From positions 1 through 64,000 of the forward strand of contig NZ_QLTK01000013.1 in NCBI RefSeq assembly GCF_003269035.1: a stretch of DNA of 64,000 nt. The letters are read 5' to 3'. The notes below the pieces were generated by a model. That model made no database searches and was not told where the DNA came from. It saw only the letters and a list, made by a program, of their open reading frames with translations. This DNA is from Paraburkholderia bryophila. GTDB lineage: Bacteria; Pseudomonadota; Gammaproteobacteria; Burkholderiales; Burkholderiaceae. Positions 17,708-26,518 of the stretch are shown here, piece by piece. Both the position numbers and the translations under genes were made by a program. Numbering within the stretch: the first letter of the stretch is position 1; the number at the start of each line of letters is the position of its first letter.

Positions 17708-19810
17708 GTGGCTCGCAAGACACCTATCGAGCGCTACCGTAACATCGGTATTAGCGCTCACATCGACGCCGGCAAAACGACGACGACCGAGCGCATCCTG
17801 TTCTATACCGGCGTGAACCACAAGATTGGTGAAGTTCACGACGGCGCTGCGACCATGGACTGGATGGAGCAGGAGCAGGAACGCGGCATCACGATCACGT
17901 CCGCTGCTACCACGGCGTTCTGGAAAGGCATGGCCGGCGACCGCGCTGAGCACCGTATCAACATCATCGACACCCCGGGCCACGTCGACTTCACGATTGA
18001 AGTTGAGCGCTCGATGCGCGTGCTCGATGGCGCGTGCATGGTGTACTGCGCTGTGGGTGGCGTGCAGCCCCAGTCGGAAACCGTGTGGCGTCAGGCTAAC
18101 AAGTACCGGGTTCCCCGTCTCGCGTTCATCAACAAGATGGACCGTACCGGCGCGAACTTCTTCAAGGTCTACGATCAGCTCAAGCTGCGTTTGAAGGCCA
18201 ACCCGGTTCCGGTCGTGGTGCCTATCGGCGCTGAAGAAACGTTCACCGGCGTGGTTGATCTGCTGAAGATGAAGGCGATCATTTGGGACGAAGCGTCCCA
18301 AGGCACGAAGTTCTCGTACGAAGACATCCCGGCAGAACTCGTCGACACGTGCAACGAATGGCGCGAGAAGATGGTCGAGGCTGCCGCTGAGTCGAGCGAA
18401 GAGCTGATGAACAAGTACCTCGAAGAAGGCGAATTGACGGAAGCTGAAATCGTCAAAGGCCTGCGCGACCGTACGATCGCTTGCGAAATCCAACCGATGC
18501 TGTGTGGCACCGCGTTCAAGAACAAGGGCGTGCAACGGATGCTGGACGCCGTGCTCGACTTCCTGCCGTCGCCGATCGACATTCCGCCGGTCACGGGTGA
18601 GCTTGAAAACGGTGAAAAGGCTGAGCGTCGCGCAGCTGACGACGAGAAGTTCTCGTCGCTCGCATTCAAGATCATGACCGACCCGTTTGTCGGCCAGTTG
18701 ATCTTCTTCCGTGTCTACTCCGGCACGACGAAGTCGGGCGACACGCTGTTGAACGCGACCAAGGACAAGAAGGAACGTCTCGGTCGTATTCTGCTGATGC
18801 ACGCAAACCAGCGTGAAGAAATCAAGGAAGTGCACGCAGGCGACATCGCTGCTGCCGTTGGCCTGAAAGATGCAACGACGGGCGACACGCTGTGTGATCC
18901 GCTGCACCCGATTGTGCTCGAGCGCATGATTTTCCCGGAGCCGGTGATTTCGCAGGCGGTTGAGCCGAAGACGAAGCCTGACCAGGAAAAGATGGGGCTG
19001 GCGTTGAATCGTCTGGCTCAGGAAGATCCGTCGTTCCGCGTTCAAACGGACGAAGAATCGGGCCAAACCATTATTTCGGGTATGGGCGAGCTCCACCTGG
19101 AAATTCTGGTCGACCGGATGAAGCGCGAGTTCGGCGTCGAAGCAACGGTTGGCAAGCCGCAAGTGGCTTACCGCGAAACGATCCGGGGCAAGGCGGAAGA
19201 CGTGGACGGCAAGTTCGTCAAGCAGTCGGGTGGTCGCGGCCAATACGGTCACGCGGTCATCACGCTCGAGCCGAATGAGCAAGGCAAGGGCTACGAATTC
19301 CTGGACGAGATCAAGGGTGGTGTGATTCCGCGTGAATACATTCCGGCAGTCGACAAGGGTATCCAGGAAACGCTGAAGGCTGGCGTGCTGGCAGGCTTCC
19401 CGGTCGTTGACGTGAAGGTTCACCTGACGTTCGGTTCGTACCACGACGTTGACTCGAACGAAAATGCGTTCCGCATGGCCGGTTCGATGGCGTTTAAGGA
19501 AGCAATGCGCAAGGCTCAGCCGGTCATCCTTGAGCCGATGATGGCTGTTGAAGTCGAAACGCCCGAAGATTACATGGGCAACGTGATGGGCGACTTGTCG
19601 GGCCGGCGCGGTATTGTTCAGGGCATGGAAGACATGATTGGCGGCGGCAAGATCGTTCGTGCCGAAGTCCCGTTGTCGGAAATGTTCGGCTACTCGACGT
19701 CGCTGCGTTCGCTGAGCCAAGGTCGTGCAACGTACACGATGGAATTCAAGCACTACGCTGAAGCACCGCGCAACGTGTCGGAAGCGATCATCAACGCCAA
19801 GTCGAAGTAA
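17708..19810 (+). CDS. fusA: Elongation factor G
   Basis: EF-G drives translocation and, with RRF, ribosome recycling. The 700-residue protein begins at GTG 17708 after AGAGGA and reads MARKTPIERYRNIGISAHIDAGKTTTTER with the P-loop AHIDAGKT, DTPGHVDF near residue 88-95 and NKMD near 142. Domains II-V follow at full length. Its place between rpsG and tuf is the standard str order. Confidence 0.99.
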   Translation: MARKTPIERYRNIGISAHIDAGKTTTTERILFYTGVNHKIGEVHDGAATMDWMEQEQERGITITSAATTAFWKGMAGDRAEHRINIIDTPGHVDFTIEVERSMRVLDGACMVYCAVGGVQPQSETVWRQANKYRVPRLAFINKMDRTGANFFKVYDQLKLRLKANPVPVVVPIGAEETFTGVVDLLKMKAIIWDEASQGTKFSYEDIPAELVDTCNEWREKMVEAAAESSEELMNKYLEEGELTEAEIVKGLRDRTIACEIQPMLCGTAFKNKGVQRMLDAVLDFLPSPIDIPPVTGELENGEKAERRAADDEKFSSLAFKIMTDPFVGQLIFFRVYSGTTKSGDTLLNATKDKKERLGRILLMHANQREEIKEVHAGDIAAAVGLKDATTGDTLCDPLHPIVLERMIFPEPVISQAVEPKTKPDQEKMGLALNRLAQEDPSFRVQTDEESGQTIISGMGELHLEILVDRMKREFGVEATVGKPQVAYRETIRGKAEDVDGKFVKQSGGRGQYGHAVITLEPNEQGKGYEFLDEIKGGVIPREYIPAVDKGIQETLKAGVLAGFPVVDVKVHLTFGSYHDVDSNENAFRMAGSMAFKEAMRKAQPVILEPMMAVEVETPEDYMGNVMGDLSGRRGIVQGMEDMIGGGKIVRAEVPLSEMFGYSTSLRSLSQGRATYTMEFKHYAEAPRNVSEAIINAKSK

Positions 19811-19858
19811 TCGCGCGGCAAAGTCATTCAACGATTAACTTTTTGAAAGAAGAGAAAC

Positions 19859-21049
19859 ATGGCTAAAGGTAAATTCGAACGGACCAAGCCGCACGTGAAC
19901 GTCGGCACGATCGGTCACGTTGACCACGGCAAGACCACGCTGACGGCAGCGATCACGACGGTTCTGACCAAGAAGTTTGGCGGCGAAGCAAAGGCATACG
20001 ACCAGATCGACGCGGCGCCGGAAGAAAAGGCACGTGGTATCACGATCAACACGGCGCACGTCGAGTACGAAACGGCTAACCGCCACTACGCACACGTCGA
20101 CTGCCCGGGCCACGCTGACTATGTGAAGAACATGATCACGGGCGCAGCGCAGATGGACGGCGCGATCCTGGTGTGCTCGGCTGCAGACGGCCCGATGCCG
20201 CAAACGCGCGAGCACATCCTGCTGGCGCGTCAGGTTGGCGTTCCGTACATCATCGTGTTCCTGAACAAGTGCGACATGGTGGACGACGCTGAGTTGCTGG
20301 AACTGGTCGAGATGGAAGTTCGCGAACTCCTGTCGAAGTACGACTTCCCGGGCGACGACACGCCGATCATCAAGGGTTCGGCCAAGCTGGCGCTGGAAGG
20401 CGACACGGGCGAGCTGGGCGAAGTGGCGATCATGAACCTGGCCGACGCGCTGGACACGTACATCCCGACGCCGGAACGCGCAGTTGACGGCGCGTTCCTG
20501 ATGCCGGTGGAAGACGTGTTCTCGATCTCGGGTCGTGGCACGGTGGTGACGGGTCGCGTTGAGCGCGGCATCGTGAAGGTCGGCGAAGAAATCGAAATCG
20601 TCGGTATCAAACCGACGGTGAAGACGACCTGCACGGGCGTGGAAATGTTCCGCAAGCTGCTCGACCAGGGCCAGGCAGGCGACAACGTTGGTATCCTGCT
20701 GCGCGGCACGAAGCGTGAAGACGTGGAGCGTGGCCAGGTTCTGGCGAAGCCGGGTTCGATCAACCCGCACACGCACTTCACGGCTGAAGTGTACGTGCTG
20801 AGCAAGGACGAAGGTGGTCGTCACACGCCGTTCTTCAACAACTATCGTCCGCAGTTCTACTTCCGTACGACGGACGTGACGGGCTCGATCGAGCTGCCGA
20901 AGGACAAAGAAATGGTCATGCCGGGCGACAACGTGTCGATCACGGTGAAGCTGATCAACCCGATCGCGATGGAAGAAGGTCTGCGTTTCGCAATTCGCGA
21001 AGGCGGCCGTACGGTCGGCGCTGGTGTGGTTGCCAAGATCCTCGAGTAA
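19859..21049 (+). CDS. tuf: Elongation factor Tu, second copy
   Basis: Same 396-residue EF-Tu as the copy at 601, carrying aminoacyl-tRNA to the ribosome. GAAAGAAGAG just before the ATG is a purine-rich ribosome site unlike the AGGAG of the first copy. It is 48 bases behind fusA and is expressed with the str cluster, so the two copies answer to different promoters. The early codons GCT AAA GGT AAA TTC GAA differ from GCC AAG GGT AAG TTT GAG in copy one, all silently. Confidence 0.99.
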   Translation: MAKGKFERTKPHVNVGTIGHVDHGKTTLTAAITTVLTKKFGGEAKAYDQIDAAPEEKARGITINTAHVEYETANRHYAHVDCPGHADYVKNMITGAAQMDGAILVCSAADGPMPQTREHILLARQVGVPYIIVFLNKCDMVDDAELLELVEMEVRELLSKYDFPGDDTPIIKGSAKLALEGDTGELGEVAIMNLADALDTYIPTPERAVDGAFLMPVEDVFSISGRGTVVTGRVERGIVKVGEEIEIVGIKPTVKTTCTGVEMFRKLLDQGQAGDNVGILLRGTKREDVERGQVLAKPGSINPHTHFTAEVYVLSKDEGGRHTPFFNNYRPQFYFRTTDVTGSIELPKDKEMVMPGDNVSITVKLINPIAMEEGLRFAIREGGRTVGAGVVAKILE

Positions 21050-21083
21050 AATCGCGGGTTGAACTTGCAGTAAGTGGTGCCCG

Positions 21084-21118
21084 GAGCCGGGCGCCGGCCC
21101 ACAGCGGGCGCCCGGCTC
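21084..21118 (+). terminator. Hairpin after second tuf
   Basis: A perfect 12-bp GC-rich stem (21084-21095 with 21107-21118) follows tuf by 34 bases. Only a loose TTCTTTT run comes later (21123-21129). It may partly separate the str cluster from rpsJ. Confidence 0.55.
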
Positions 21119-21175
21119 TACGTTCTTTTGCTATCTGGCGGCGCAATACCGCCTCGCTCTTTCCAAGGAATTGTC

Positions 21176-21487
21176 ATGCAGAACCAAAAAATCCGCATTC
21201 GCCTGAAGGCTTTCGACTATCGCCTGATCGATCAATCGGCAGCTGAAATCGTCGACACGGCAAAGCGCACTGGCGCGATCGTTCGTGGTCCGGTGCCCCT
21301 GCCGACTCGCATCCAGCGCTTCGACATCCTGCGTTCGCCGCACGTCAACAAGACGTCGCGCGATCAGCTCGAAATCCGTACGCACCAACGTCTGATGGAC
21401 ATCGTTGACCCGACGGACAAGACTGTCGACGCACTGATGAAGCTTGATCTGCCGGCTGGCGTAGACGTCGAAATCAAGCTGCAATAA
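21176..21487 (+). CDS. rpsJ: 30S ribosomal protein S10
   Basis: S10 (uS10, also NusE) is a small-subunit protein and a transcription antitermination factor with NusB. The start at ATG 21176 gives 103 residues, exactly the family length, beginning MQNQKIRIRLKAFDYRLID. AAGGAA is 5 bases upstream; longer in-frame starts are rejected. A clear promoter lies after it, so rpsJ may be read mainly from the str side. Confidence 0.98.
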   Translation: MQNQKIRIRLKAFDYRLIDQSAAEIVDTAKRTGAIVRGPVPLPTRIQRFDILRSPHVNKTSRDQLEIRTHQRLMDIVDPTDKTVDALMKLDLPAGVDVEIKLQ

Positions 21488-21537
21488 GGCTTCCAGCGGT
21501 TGCCTAGTCCGCAGGGCAACGCTAAGTCATTGATTGC

Positions 21538-21566
21538 TTGCGGAAAACGAAAGGCCTCGCTATAAT
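21538..21566 (+). promoter_or_regulatory. Promoter between rpsJ and rplC
   Basis: TTGCGG (21538-21543) and a perfect TATAAT (21561-21566) are spaced by exactly 17 bp. Transcription would begin near 21573, leaving a leader of about 115 bases before rplC. That leader could be the site of L4 autogenous control, by analogy with the E. coli S10 leader, but no match was tested. Confidence 0.75.
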
Positions 21567-21688
21567 AGTGGGCTTTTCGCGCATTTGCGCAAAAAAGTCG
21601 GTGTGCTGCAGCATGGATTCATGCCCGAAACGGCGCCGGCATTTTGTAAATTAGCCCCGACCAATCGCAGTCGGGAATGGAGAAAACG

Positions 21689-22348
21689 ATGAGCCTTGGA
21701 CTCGTAGGTCGCAAGGTTGGCATGACCCGTATCTTCACGGCAGAAGGGGATTCGATTCCCGTTACCGTGCTGGACGTGTCCGACAACCGCGTGACGCAGA
21801 TCAAGACTGTTGAAACCGACGGCTACACGGCCGTGCAGGTTGCATTCGGTACGCGCCGTGCATCGCGCGTGACGAAGCCGTTGGCCGGTCATCTCGCCAA
21901 AGCCGGTGTTCAAGCCGGTGAAATCCTCAAAGAATTCCAGATCGATGCCGCTAAGGCCGCCGAGTTGTCGAACGGCACCGTGGTCGGTCCCGAGCTGTTC
22001 GAAGTAGGCCAGAAAGTCGACGTGCAAGGCGTGTCGATTGGTAAGGGCTATGCCGGTACCATCAAGCGGTACAACTTCGCATCCGGCCGTGCATCGCACG
22101 GTAACTCGCGCTCGCACAACGTGCCGGGTTCGATCGGTATGGCGCAAGATCCGGGTCGCGTTTTCCCGGGTAAGCGCATGACCGGTCACATGGGTGACGA
22201 CACGGTAACGGTGCAAAACCTCGAGATCGCTCGTATCGACGCTGACCGCAAGCTGTTGCTGGTCAAGGGCGCCGTTCCGGGTGCGAAGGGCGGCAAGGTA
22301 TTCGTTACGCCGGCCGTGAAGACTCGTGCCGTGAAAGGAGCGAAATAA
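21689..22348 (+). CDS. rplC: 50S ribosomal protein L3
   Basis: L3 (uL3) is an early assembly protein near the peptidyl transferase centre. ATG 21689 is preferred because GGAG (21679-21682) is 6 bases upstream. The protein then starts MSLGLVGRKVGMTRIF and is 219 residues; an upstream ATG at 21677 overlaps the ribosome site. The NFASGRASHGNSRSHNVPGS loop is present. Its stop overlaps the rplD start by one base. Confidence 0.98.
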   Translation: MSLGLVGRKVGMTRIFTAEGDSIPVTVLDVSDNRVTQIKTVETDGYTAVQVAFGTRRASRVTKPLAGHLAKAGVQAGEILKEFQIDAAKAAELSNGTVVGPELFEVGQKVDVQGVSIGKGYAGTIKRYNFASGRASHGNSRSHNVPGSIGMAQDPGRVFPGKRMTGHMGDDTVTVQNLEIARIDADRKLLLVKGAVPGAKGGKVFVTPAVKTRAVKGAK

Positions 22349-22968
22349 TGGAACTTAAGCTCCTGAATGCCAATGGTCAGGAAGGTGCAGGCGTTAGCGC
22401 GTCGGACGTCGTGTTCGGTCGCGATTACAACGAAGCCCTGATTCACCAGGTCGTGGTTGCGTACCAGGCGAATGCGCGTAGCGGCAACCGCGCGCAGAAG
22501 GATCGTGAGCAAGTCAAGCACACGACCAAGAAGCCGTGGCGCCAGAAGGGTACGGGCCGCGCTCGTGCCGGTATGTCGTCGAGCCCGTTGTGGCGCGGCG
22601 GTGGCCGTATCTTCCCGAATTCGCCGGAAGAAAACTTTTCGCACAAGGTTAACAAGAAGATGCATCGCGCAGGTCTCTGCTCGATCTTCTCGCAGCTGGC
22701 CCGCGAAGGCCGCATCTCGGTGGTCGACGAGCTGACGCTCGAAGCGCCGAAGACGAAGCTGCTGGCCGAAAAATTCAAGGCGATGGGTCTCGACTCCGTG
22801 CTGGTGATTACCGATACGGTTGACGAAAACCTGTACCTCGCGTCGCGCAACCTCGCCCACGTGGCAGTTGTCGAGCCGCGTTACGCCGACCCGCTGTCGC
22901 TGATCTACTTCAAGAAGATCCTGATCACGAAGGCTGCGGTCGCCCAGATCGAGGAGTTGCTGTCATGA
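22348..22968 (+). CDS. rplD: 50S ribosomal protein L4
   Basis: L4 (uL4) lines the exit tunnel and in E. coli represses the S10 operon. The 206-residue protein has the long basic tunnel loop KPWRQKGTGRARAGMSSSPLW near residue 63. It starts on the last base of the rplC stop and ends with a 4-base overlap with rplW, so the three genes are translationally coupled. GGAG lies 8 bases upstream. Confidence 0.98.
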   Translation: MELKLLNANGQEGAGVSASDVVFGRDYNEALIHQVVVAYQANARSGNRAQKDREQVKHTTKKPWRQKGTGRARAGMSSSPLWRGGGRIFPNSPEENFSHKVNKKMHRAGLCSIFSQLAREGRISVVDELTLEAPKTKLLAEKFKAMGLDSVLVITDTVDENLYLASRNLAHVAVVEPRYADPLSLIYFKKILITKAAVAQIEELLS

Positions 22969-23279
22969 GCGAGATTCGCAAGAACGATCATCGTTTGATG
23001 CAGGTCCTGCTCGCGCCGGTGATCTCCGAAAAGGCGACGCTGGTGGCCGACAAGAACGAGCAAGTTGTGTTCGAAGTCGCGCCCGATGCTACGAAGCAGG
23101 AAGTGAAAGCTGCAGTCGAGCTGCTGTTCAAGGTGGAAGTCAATTCCGTCAACGTGCTGGTCTCGAAGGGCAAAGCCAAGCGCTTTGGTCGCTTCATGGG
23201 CAAGCGCAAGGACGTGAAGAAGGCCTATGTCTGCCTGAAGCCCGGCCAGGAAATCAACTTTGAAGCGGAGGCCAAGTAA
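22965..23279 (+). CDS. rplW: 50S ribosomal protein L23
   Basis: L23 (uL23) surrounds the tunnel exit and docks trigger factor and SRP. The 104-residue protein includes APVISEKATLVADKNEQVVFEV and the GRFMGKRKDVKKAYVCLKPG tail. ATGA overlap with rplD shows coupling; rplB begins 2 bases after the stop. Confidence 0.98.
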   Translation: MSEIRKNDHRLMQVLLAPVISEKATLVADKNEQVVFEVAPDATKQEVKAAVELLFKVEVNSVNVLVSKGKAKRFGRFMGKRKDVKKAYVCLKPGQEINFEAEAK

Positions 23280-23281
23280 TC

Positions 23282-24109
23282 ATGGCAATCGTTAAAGTTA
23301 AGCCGACTTCGCCGGGTCGCCGCGCGATGGTCAAGGTGGTCAACAAGGATCTGCATAAGGGCAAGCCGTTCGCACCGCTGCTCGACGCGCAATCCTCGAC
23401 CGCCGGCCGTAATAACAACGGCCACATCACCACGCGTCATAAGGGTGGTGGTCACAAGCATCACTATCGTGTTGTCGATTTCCGTCGCAACAAGGACGGC
23501 ATCGCAGCGAAGGTCGAGCGCCTTGAGTACGATCCGAACCGCAGCGCGAACATTGCGCTGGTTCTGTACGCAGACGGCGAGCGCCGATACATCATTGCTC
23601 CGAAGGGTCTCACCGTCGGTCAACAACTGATGTCGGGTTCCGAAGCGCCGATCCGCGCTGGTAACACGCTGCCGATCCGCAACATTCCGGTCGGTACGAC
23701 GATCCACTGCATCGAAATGTTGCCGGGCAAGGGTGCGCAAATGGCGCGTTCTGCAGGTACGTCGGCGATGTTGCTGGCTCGTGAAGGCATCTACGCACAG
23801 GTCCGCCTGCGCTCCGGTGAAATCCGCCGCGTTCACGTTGAATGCCGCGCGACGATTGGTGAAGTTGGCAACGAAGAGCATAGCCTCCGTCAAATCGGTA
23901 AGGCTGGCGCGAACCGCTGGCGCGGTATCCGCCCGACGGTGCGTGGCGTTGCAATGAACCCAGTCGATCACCCGCATGGCGGTGGTGAAGGCAAGACGGC
24001 TGCAGGTCGCGATCCGGTGAGCCCGTGGGGCACGCCTGCGAAGGGTTATCGCACCCGCAGCAACAAGCGCACGACGAGCATGATCGTCCAGCGCCGTCAC
24101 AAGCGTTAA
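23282..24109 (+). CDS. rplB: 50S ribosomal protein L2
   Basis: L2 (uL2) is essential for subunit joining and for building the peptidyl transferase centre. The 275-residue protein begins MAIVKVKPTSPGRRAMVKVV, and its C-terminal loop PVDHPHGGGEGKT carries the conserved histidine (near residue 230). The rpsS gene starts 10 bases later. Confidence 0.99.
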   Translation: MAIVKVKPTSPGRRAMVKVVNKDLHKGKPFAPLLDAQSSTAGRNNNGHITTRHKGGGHKHHYRVVDFRRNKDGIAAKVERLEYDPNRSANIALVLYADGERRYIIAPKGLTVGQQLMSGSEAPIRAGNTLPIRNIPVGTTIHCIEMLPGKGAQMARSAGTSAMLLAREGIYAQVRLRSGEIRRVHVECRATIGEVGNEEHSLRQIGKAGANRWRGIRPTVRGVAMNPVDHPHGGGEGKTAAGRDPVSPWGTPAKGYRTRSNKRTTSMIVQRRHKR

Positions 24110-24119
24110 GGAGTAGGCA

Positions 24120-24395
24120 ATGGCACGTTCTGTAAAAAAAGGTCCGTTCTGCGACGCCCATTTGCTGAAGAAAGTTGAGGCGGCAGCAGCTTCGCGGGAT
24201 AAGAAGCCGATCAAAACCTGGTCGCGTCGCTCGACGATCCTCCCGGATTTCATCGGTCTGACGATCGCCGTCCACAACGGCCGTCAACACGTTCCGGTGT
24301 ATGTTTCGGAAAACATGGTCGGCCACAAGCTTGGCGAGTTCGCACTGACCCGTACGTTCAAGGGTCATGCAGCCGACAAGAAGGCTAAGAAATAA
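24120..24395 (+). CDS. rpsS: 30S ribosomal protein S19
   Basis: S19 (uS19) belongs to the small-subunit head and contacts the A-site finger. The 91-residue protein begins MARSVKKGPFCDAHLLKKVE and ends with the basic AADKKAKK. Its ribosome site TAAGGAG directly follows the rplB stop. Confidence 0.99.
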   Translation: MARSVKKGPFCDAHLLKKVEAAAASRDKKPIKTWSRRSTILPDFIGLTIAVHNGRQHVPVYVSENMVGHKLGEFALTRTFKGHAADKKAKK

Positions 24396-24405
24396 GGGGC
24401 TCATG

Positions 24406-24735
24406 ATGGAAGTGAAAGCAATTCATCGCGGTGCCCGCATCTCGGCGCAGAAAACGCGCCTTGTGGCTGACCAGATCCGCGGTTTGCCGGTCGACAAGGC
24501 GCTGAACGTTCTGACGTTCTCGCCGAAGAAGGCTGCGGGAATCGTGAAAAAGGTTGTGCTGTCGGCGATCGCGAATGCGGAGCATAACGAAGGCGCTGAT
24601 ATCGACGAGCTCAAGGTAACGAGCATCATGGTCGACAAGGCTGCCTCGCTGAAGCGTTTTACTGCGCGCGCTAAGGGCCGCGGTAACCGCATCGAGAAGC
24701 AATCCTGTCACATCACTGTGACGGTCGGGAATTAA
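24406..24735 (+). CDS. rplV: 50S ribosomal protein L22
   Basis: L22 (uL22) contributes a beta-hairpin to the exit tunnel, where macrolide resistance changes can occur. ATGATG at 24403-24408 gives two starts; 24406 is chosen because AAGGGG is 6 bases away and the protein then has 109 residues, starting MEVKAIHRGARISAQKTRLV. The hairpin tip is AKGRGNRIEK. Confidence 0.97.
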   Translation: MEVKAIHRGARISAQKTRLVADQIRGLPVDKALNVLTFSPKKAAGIVKKVVLSAIANAEHNEGADIDELKVTSIMVDKAASLKRFTARAKGRGNRIEKQSCHITVTVGN

Positions 24736-24746
24736 GGGGTCATACG

Positions 24747-25544
24747 ATGGGACAGAAAATTCATCCGACTGGCTTCCGTTTGGCCGTCAGCCGCAATTGG
24801 GCGTCGCGTTGGTACGCGAACAACAACAATTTTGCGGCAATGTTGCAGGAAGACATCGGTGTTCGTGAATACCTGAAGAAGAAGCTGAAAAACGCTTCAG
24901 TTGGCCGCGTCGTTATCGAGCGTCCGGCAAAAAACGCGCGCATCACGATTTACAGCTCGCGTCCGGGTGTCGTCATCGGTAAGAAAGGCGAGGATATCGA
25001 ACTGCTGAAGTCGGAACTGCAACGCCGCATGGGCGTTCCGGTCCACGTCAACATCGAAGAAATTCGTAAGCCGGAAACCGATGCGCAACTGATCGCCGAT
25101 TCGATCACGCAACAGCTTGAGCGTCGGATTATGTTCCGCCGCGCAATGAAGCGTGCAATGCAAAACGCAATGCGGCTGGGTGCTCAAGGCATCAAGATCA
25201 TGAGCGCAGGCCGCCTGAACGGTATCGAAATCGCTCGTACGGAATGGTATCGCGAAGGTCGCGTGCCGCTTCATACGCTGCGCGCTGATATCGACTACGC
25301 AACTTCGGAAGCGAAGACGACGTACGGCATCATCGGTGTGAAGGTGTGGGTCTATAAGGGCGATACGCTCGGCCGCAACGATGCACCGGTGGTTGAAGAA
25401 GTCGCCGAAGAAAAGCGTCCGCGCCGCAATGCACGTCCGGGTGGCGATCGCCGTCCGCGTCGCGATGGTGAAGGTGGTGGTCCGGCAGGTGCACGCCGTG
25501 GCGCTCCTCGTCGTGCTGGCGGTGACGGTAAGACTGGAGAATAA
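24747..25544 (+). CDS. rpsC: 30S ribosomal protein S3
   Basis: S3 (uS3) sits at the mRNA entry tunnel. The 265-residue protein has the KH domain with VVIGKKGEDIELLKSEL near residue 74 and the C-terminal S3 domain. It is about 30 residues longer than in E. coli. The extra tail (about 220-265) is a low-complexity Arg/Gly/Pro stretch, RRPRRDGEGGGPAGARRG-like, and is probably disordered. The extension is in frame and conserved codon use continues, so it looks genuine. Confidence 0.98.
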   Translation: MGQKIHPTGFRLAVSRNWASRWYANNNNFAAMLQEDIGVREYLKKKLKNASVGRVVIERPAKNARITIYSSRPGVVIGKKGEDIELLKSELQRRMGVPVHVNIEEIRKPETDAQLIADSITQQLERRIMFRRAMKRAMQNAMRLGAQGIKIMSAGRLNGIEIARTEWYREGRVPLHTLRADIDYATSEAKTTYGIIGVKVWVYKGDTLGRNDAPVVEEVAEEKRPRRNARPGGDRRPRRDGEGGGPAGARRGAPRRAGGDGKTGE

Positions 25545-25546
25545 CG

Positions 25547-25963
25547 ATGCTGCAACCGAAACGCAGAAAGTATCGCAAAGAACAGAAGGGTCGTAACACC
25601 GGTGTCGCCACCCGCGGTAACGCAGTGTCGTTCGGTGAGTTCGGCCTGAAGGCTATCGGTCGCGGTCGCTTGACTGCACGCCAGATTGAAGCAGCGCGTC
25701 GTGCAATGACGCGTCACATCAAGCGTGGTGGCCGTATCTGGATCCGCATTTTCCCGGACAAGCCGATCTCGCATAAGCCGGCTGAAGTACGGATGGGTAA
25801 CGGTAAAGGTAACCCTGAGTACTACGTCGCAGAGATTCAACCGGGCAAGATGCTGTACGAAATGGACGGCGTAACCGAAGAGCTGGCACGCGAAGCGTTC
25901 CGTCTGGCTGCAGCTAAGCTGCCGCTTAAGACGACGTTTATCGTGCGTCAGCTCGGCGCCTAA
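25547..25963 (+). CDS. rplP: 50S ribosomal protein L16
   Basis: L16 (uL16) sits by the A site and helps complete the peptidyl transferase centre. The 138-residue protein starts MLQPKRRKYRKEQKGRN and has the conserved RMGNGKGNPEYYVAEIQPG loop near residue 84. It begins 2 bases after rpsC. Confidence 0.99.
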   Translation: MLQPKRRKYRKEQKGRNTGVATRGNAVSFGEFGLKAIGRGRLTARQIEAARRAMTRHIKRGGRIWIRIFPDKPISHKPAEVRMGNGKGNPEYYVAEIQPGKMLYEMDGVTEELAREAFRLAAAKLPLKTTFIVRQLGA

Positions 25964-25973
25964 GGAGCAAATG

Positions 25974-26168
25974 ATGAAGGCTTCCGAACTTCACCAGAAA
26001 GATCAGGCCGCGCTCAACAAGGAGCTGTCGGACCTGTTGAAGGCGCAATTCGGCCTGCGCATGCAACTCGCGACCCAGCAGCTCACGAACACGAGCCAGC
26101 TGAAGAAGGTTCGTCGCGACATCGCACGTGTGCGGACCGTCCTGACTGAGAAGGCGAACCAGAAATGA
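25974..26168 (+). CDS. rpmC: 50S ribosomal protein L29
   Basis: L29 (uL29) lies at the tunnel exit next to L23. The ATG at 25974 gives 64 residues starting [18 protein letters not shown]; the adjacent ATG at 25971 is only 3 bases from GGAG (25964-25967), so the later one is chosen. The two-helix sequence [17 protein letters not shown] is typical. It overlaps rpsQ by 4 bases. Confidence 0.97.
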
Positions 26169-26437
26169 ACGATAGCGTAAAAACCTCGCTCAAGCGGACG
26201 CTGGTCGGCAAGGTCGTCAGCAACAAGATGGACAAGACGGTCACCGTGCTGGTTGAGCACCGCGTGAAGCACCCGATCTACGGCAAATACGTTGTGCGTT
26301 CGAAGAAGTACCACGCGCACGACGACGCGAACACGTACAACGAGGGCGACCTCGTTGAAATCCAGGAAACACGTCCGATTTCGAAGACGAAGGCCTGGGT
26401 TGTTGCTCGCTTGGTCGAGGCTGCTCGCGTCATCTGA
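26165..26437 (+). CDS. rpsQ: 30S ribosomal protein S17
   Basis: S17 (uS17) binds 16S rRNA early in small-subunit assembly. The 90-residue OB-fold protein includes [19 protein letters not shown] and ends [23 protein letters not shown] overlap couples it to rpmC. A 290-base gap with its own promoter follows, so this is the end of the S10-type group. Confidence 0.99.
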
Positions 26438-26481
26438 CGCCGCAAAGTTGTAGAAGTAATTGAAATCGCAGTAAGTTTCGC

Positions 26482-26518
26482 TTGCAAGACCGAGGTTATG
26501 TGATATGATCTCGGTCTT
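26482..26518 (+). promoter_or_regulatory. Promoter inside an inverted repeat before rplN
   Basis: TTGCAA (26482-26487) and TATGAT (26504-26509) are 16 bp apart. The 9-bp inverted repeat AAGACCGAG (26486-26494) and CTCGGTCTT (26510-26518) brackets the -10 box, which lies wholly in the 15-base loop. As RNA read through from rpsQ, the same bases make a hairpin followed by CCCTCTTTT. The site may therefore both end the S10-side transcript and start the spc-side one. Confidence 0.65.
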
